Positions 18,963-21,453 of a stretch of DNA of 21,453 nucleotides are shown one piece after another (position 1 is the first letter of the stretch; every line of letters starts with the position of its first letter). The stretch is from Plakobranchus ocellatus. Lineage: Eukaryota > Mollusca > Gastropoda > Plakobranchidae. The position numbers and the translations under genes were made by a program. A model generated the notes under the pieces. It saw only the letters and a list, made by a program, of their open reading frames with translations, did not search any database and was not told the origin of the DNA. Location of the stretch: assembly GCA_019648995.1 (NCBI GenBank), contig BLXT01000208.1, positions 1,215,943 to 1,237,395 of the forward strand, given 5' to 3'.

Positions 18963-20700
18963 AACTTTGTCTTAGCATTATTCTAAATCAAATTATCAAC
19001 ATTTACATCGCCAAACAGAAATCTCAATTTACTTTATTGCTGTTCTTCTGTTCTTCAAAAGTGTTACTATCTGCCTAAAAAAAAAAAAATCCATCTCTCT
19101 ACCTTCGTCAAGTTCTGCTTTGATTTTGAACATTAATATATCATTACGCCATGATCAATTTCAGATTACTTTCATTCTTTAATGTGTATAGTGGTATCAC
19201 AAAATGAGATGTTTTTCTGAAGAATCTGTATGAAAAAAAAAGGAATAAGAAGCATTGAATTAATGTATCTCTGCCGCTTTCTTACAGCTATTAAAATATT
19301 ATACATAACAAGGTTTGCCTGAGGCTTTGAGAGATCGGAAATTGTGTAGAAAAAAAAAAAACCTAGAATTACAGCGACATTTTTCAATACATTCTCTTGC
19401 TGTAAAATATCTCATTCTGTGATCATCACTCTACAGTTTTTTCACTTTTGTTTTATATGAAAATTGAAAGATACAGTACAGAGGAAACCTAGGCATTTTC
19501 ATCGTTCATATTGAAAACATTTTATTTTTTCTGGTATTGCTAGCTTATGCTTATTGCATTTATATGCAAAACATGTTCAATGTTCTAAAAGTTGTTTTGA
19601 AATTTGGTTAAGTTTGAAGAAACTGTTTTTAAAAATGGCATATTTTGCAATTAATAATGATGCCCGAAGTTAAACTTGCTATTTTCCATGATGCATTGTA
19701 ATGTTTGAAAAATTTTTACCAAAGTTAAAAGATTTTTTTTTCTTTTTTGGTTTTTTTTTTTTTTAAGCATATGATTATGGAGTCCACTTTCTAAACCTGT
19801 AAAGTTAATGTCCTATAAAAGTTGAGCTATTGCCCCTTGTTCATTTCTTGGGGTATCCAGAAAAAAGCTTGACAATCAAAATCTGCCCAACCATTGAAAA
19901 GCAATGGAAGGTGCAAAACAACAACAAAAAAAAAGTAATTAAAGAGCTTTTTCCTTCTGATGGGCCTCAGATGACTTGGCAGGATTTCTGTTTGGACTTG
20001 TCAGTTATTTTCACTCATGTGAGCTTAATAACAAGCGTCAGAATATATATGAGTAAGAGGCTTCCTTATATATTGTATAGTTTGGAAAAATAATTATGGA
20101 CATAAACACTAATAGAGCTTTAAATCACTGATCCAAATATGCTTATAAATATTTTGTTAAGTGCTACAATTTTATTTGTATTCAGTTTGAAATATTTTAA
20201 TTTTTTTTTAAATTATTCATTTTCCCTTTTTATGTTTTTGTAAGGTGCTTCGGATGACTTGTTTTACACCTGTGTTTTGACCATGTATTGAAAATGCATT
20301 CTTATGCATGAATCTCTTTGTTTCTGCAGAAACCATAGTATCGAGGCTAAGTAATCTGATGAAAATTTTTCTCTTTTACTTTGGACTCAAAAATGCCCTG
20401 ATTTTTATTTCCGATACATTATCATTAAAAATCAGCAAATTAAAACCAAAGTGCACTTGTGAGGCAATTCTATAAAAAAAAAAGTCGAGTGATTAACTTC
20501 AATATCACAAATCAACATTATTGTTGCTTTAAATGTGTATCATATTTAGGAAGTCTTTTGTAACCCTCAGCTTAGGGTTTTAATTTAAAGTCTGTCATGT
20601 AAATCTACTACTCAACTCTTTTCGTGATACTGGTACGCATGGATATTCAGCAAACAATTGGGCAAATTAATAAATATATTGTTTGTTCTTGTAAAAGCCT
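18963..20700 (+). other. Probable CWH43 3' UTR
   Basis: AT-rich sequence with no coding signal. The first canonical AATAAA after the stop is at 20669, so a 3' UTR of about 1.7 kb is inferred. ATTAAA variants at 19290-19295, 20424-20429 and 20439-20444 could give shorter forms. Confidence 0.5.
20669..20674 (+). promoter_or_regulatory. Candidate polyadenylation signal AATAAA
   Basis: Canonical hexamer followed within 20 bases by a GT-rich stretch (20676-20692, TTGTTTGTTCTTGT). It is the only AATAAA between the stop codon and the window end. Use is not demonstrated. Confidence 0.5.
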
Positions 20701-21453
20701 TGTGACATATCTGTATTTGTATAATTTAGAAATAATTAAAACATTCCCACCTTTTGTGTGTCTGAGAGGTTGGTGTTTATTTGGTTTAAACAATTTTTCT
20801 ATTACTTTTTTAATCTAACATTCTATGTGTGAAGTGACTACGGAAAACAAATCACACCATGAAAACCATGAATAGTAAATGACTGCCTATTTTATATATA
20901 TGTGGTTTGGATAGTTACTTGTTCGAAACACTCACTCTACCAAATTGAGCATGTGGTCTCTAAAGAGCAGCATTTCAACTACAACAAAATTTCCTACATT
21001 TAAATATTTAGTTTTCACTTGATGGAAAAGTGCCATGCCGTCAACCTCATTTTTTATTGCAATAATGTGTTATACTTTGCAATTTTCTTTTAGCAATTTG
21101 TTACATTTTTAAAATATTTATTACTTTTTTGTAATGTTAAACTGGGAAACTTCTTTTTTTTTATTGTACAAACCCGAAAACCTTTTTTCCCCCTGTACAC
21201 AGCATTTGCCCTTCAGAGCCAGTGACCTCTGTGTTTGTGTGTGGAAATGTGTATTTTCAGTTTCAGTATGAAGTTTTCTCCAGTGGCAAAAATTTTACAG
21301 CTTTATGTCATTCATCTGCTTAGAGTGTATGATTTTAAAGTATTGTCGATCTGAATTTTATTTTAAAATGTGCGTTAATTTATTTTTCTTTCATTTCAAG
21401 TTCATTGCCAACTTTTAGGAACGATGAATGAAATGAAGAAAATCATGATTTGT
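20701..21453. other. Downstream DNA, no gene recognised
   Basis: AT-rich sequence beyond the candidate poly(A) site. A pyrimidine-rich ATTTCAAG at about 21393-21400 resembles a splice acceptor, but only about 50 bases follow before the window ends. Confidence 0.5.

Noticed and set aside
19830-20093. 87-codon plus-strand frame in the 3' region
   Set aside because: Low-complexity, AT-rich, no recognisable family and within the expected 3' UTR.
21380-21453. Splice acceptor and first bases of an exon of a neighbouring gene
   Set aside because: The acceptor-like TTTCAAG is followed by too little sequence to judge.

Overview
This is an AT-rich animal nuclear DNA window carrying one complete, intron-rich, protein-coding gene on the + strand. 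The gene is a CWH43 / PGAP2-interacting-protein (PGAP2IP) orthologue. I assembled 17 coding exons from position 2328 to 18962. Every junction has GT-AG ends and consistent phase. The 2172 coding bases close exactly into 723 codons plus a stop, and each exon reads as a collinear piece of the animal CWH43 family (human is about 699 residues). Splicing, long AT-rich introns, microsatellites, a minisatellite and a DNA transposon show a metazoan genome. The protein is clearly non-vertebrate in detail. The CTAG-rich leader and overall texture make a mollusc, perhaps a gastropod, my best guess, but this is not proven.

Layout: 1-2100 is intergenic or upstream DNA with microsatellites and no recognisable gene. 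At 2107-2327 lies the putative promoter and leader, with two perfect TATCGATA boxes exactly 20 bp apart and a nested inverted repeat just before the start codon. Exons 1-10 (2328-12584) encode a 45-residue tail, then a multi-span membrane region of the PGAP2-like type. Exons 11-17 (12936-18962) encode the lumenal domain of the endonuclease/exonuclease/phosphatase (EEP) fold, which in yeast Cwh43 is needed to exchange GPI-anchor lipid for ceramide. 18963 to about 20700 is the probable 3' UTR, with the only canonical AATAAA after the stop at 20669. The rest shows no recognisable gene.

The unusual material is in the introns. Intron 1 holds a 1.3 kb non-autonomous DNA transposon with perfect 12-bp terminal inverted repeats flanked by TTAA. 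Inside it is a promoter-like cluster (CRE, CCAAT/GC box, ETS site) that faces the minus strand. Intron 3 holds nine 30-bp minisatellite units, six of which contain a perfect GTAAGT splice-donor consensus. Intron 15 begins with about five decayed tandem copies of the exon 15 / donor junction itself. Intron 7 has a 14-bp perfect inverted repeat. Introns 9 and 16 have unexplained ORF-bearing stretches. Almost all other open reading frames in the window are chance or simple-repeat frames.
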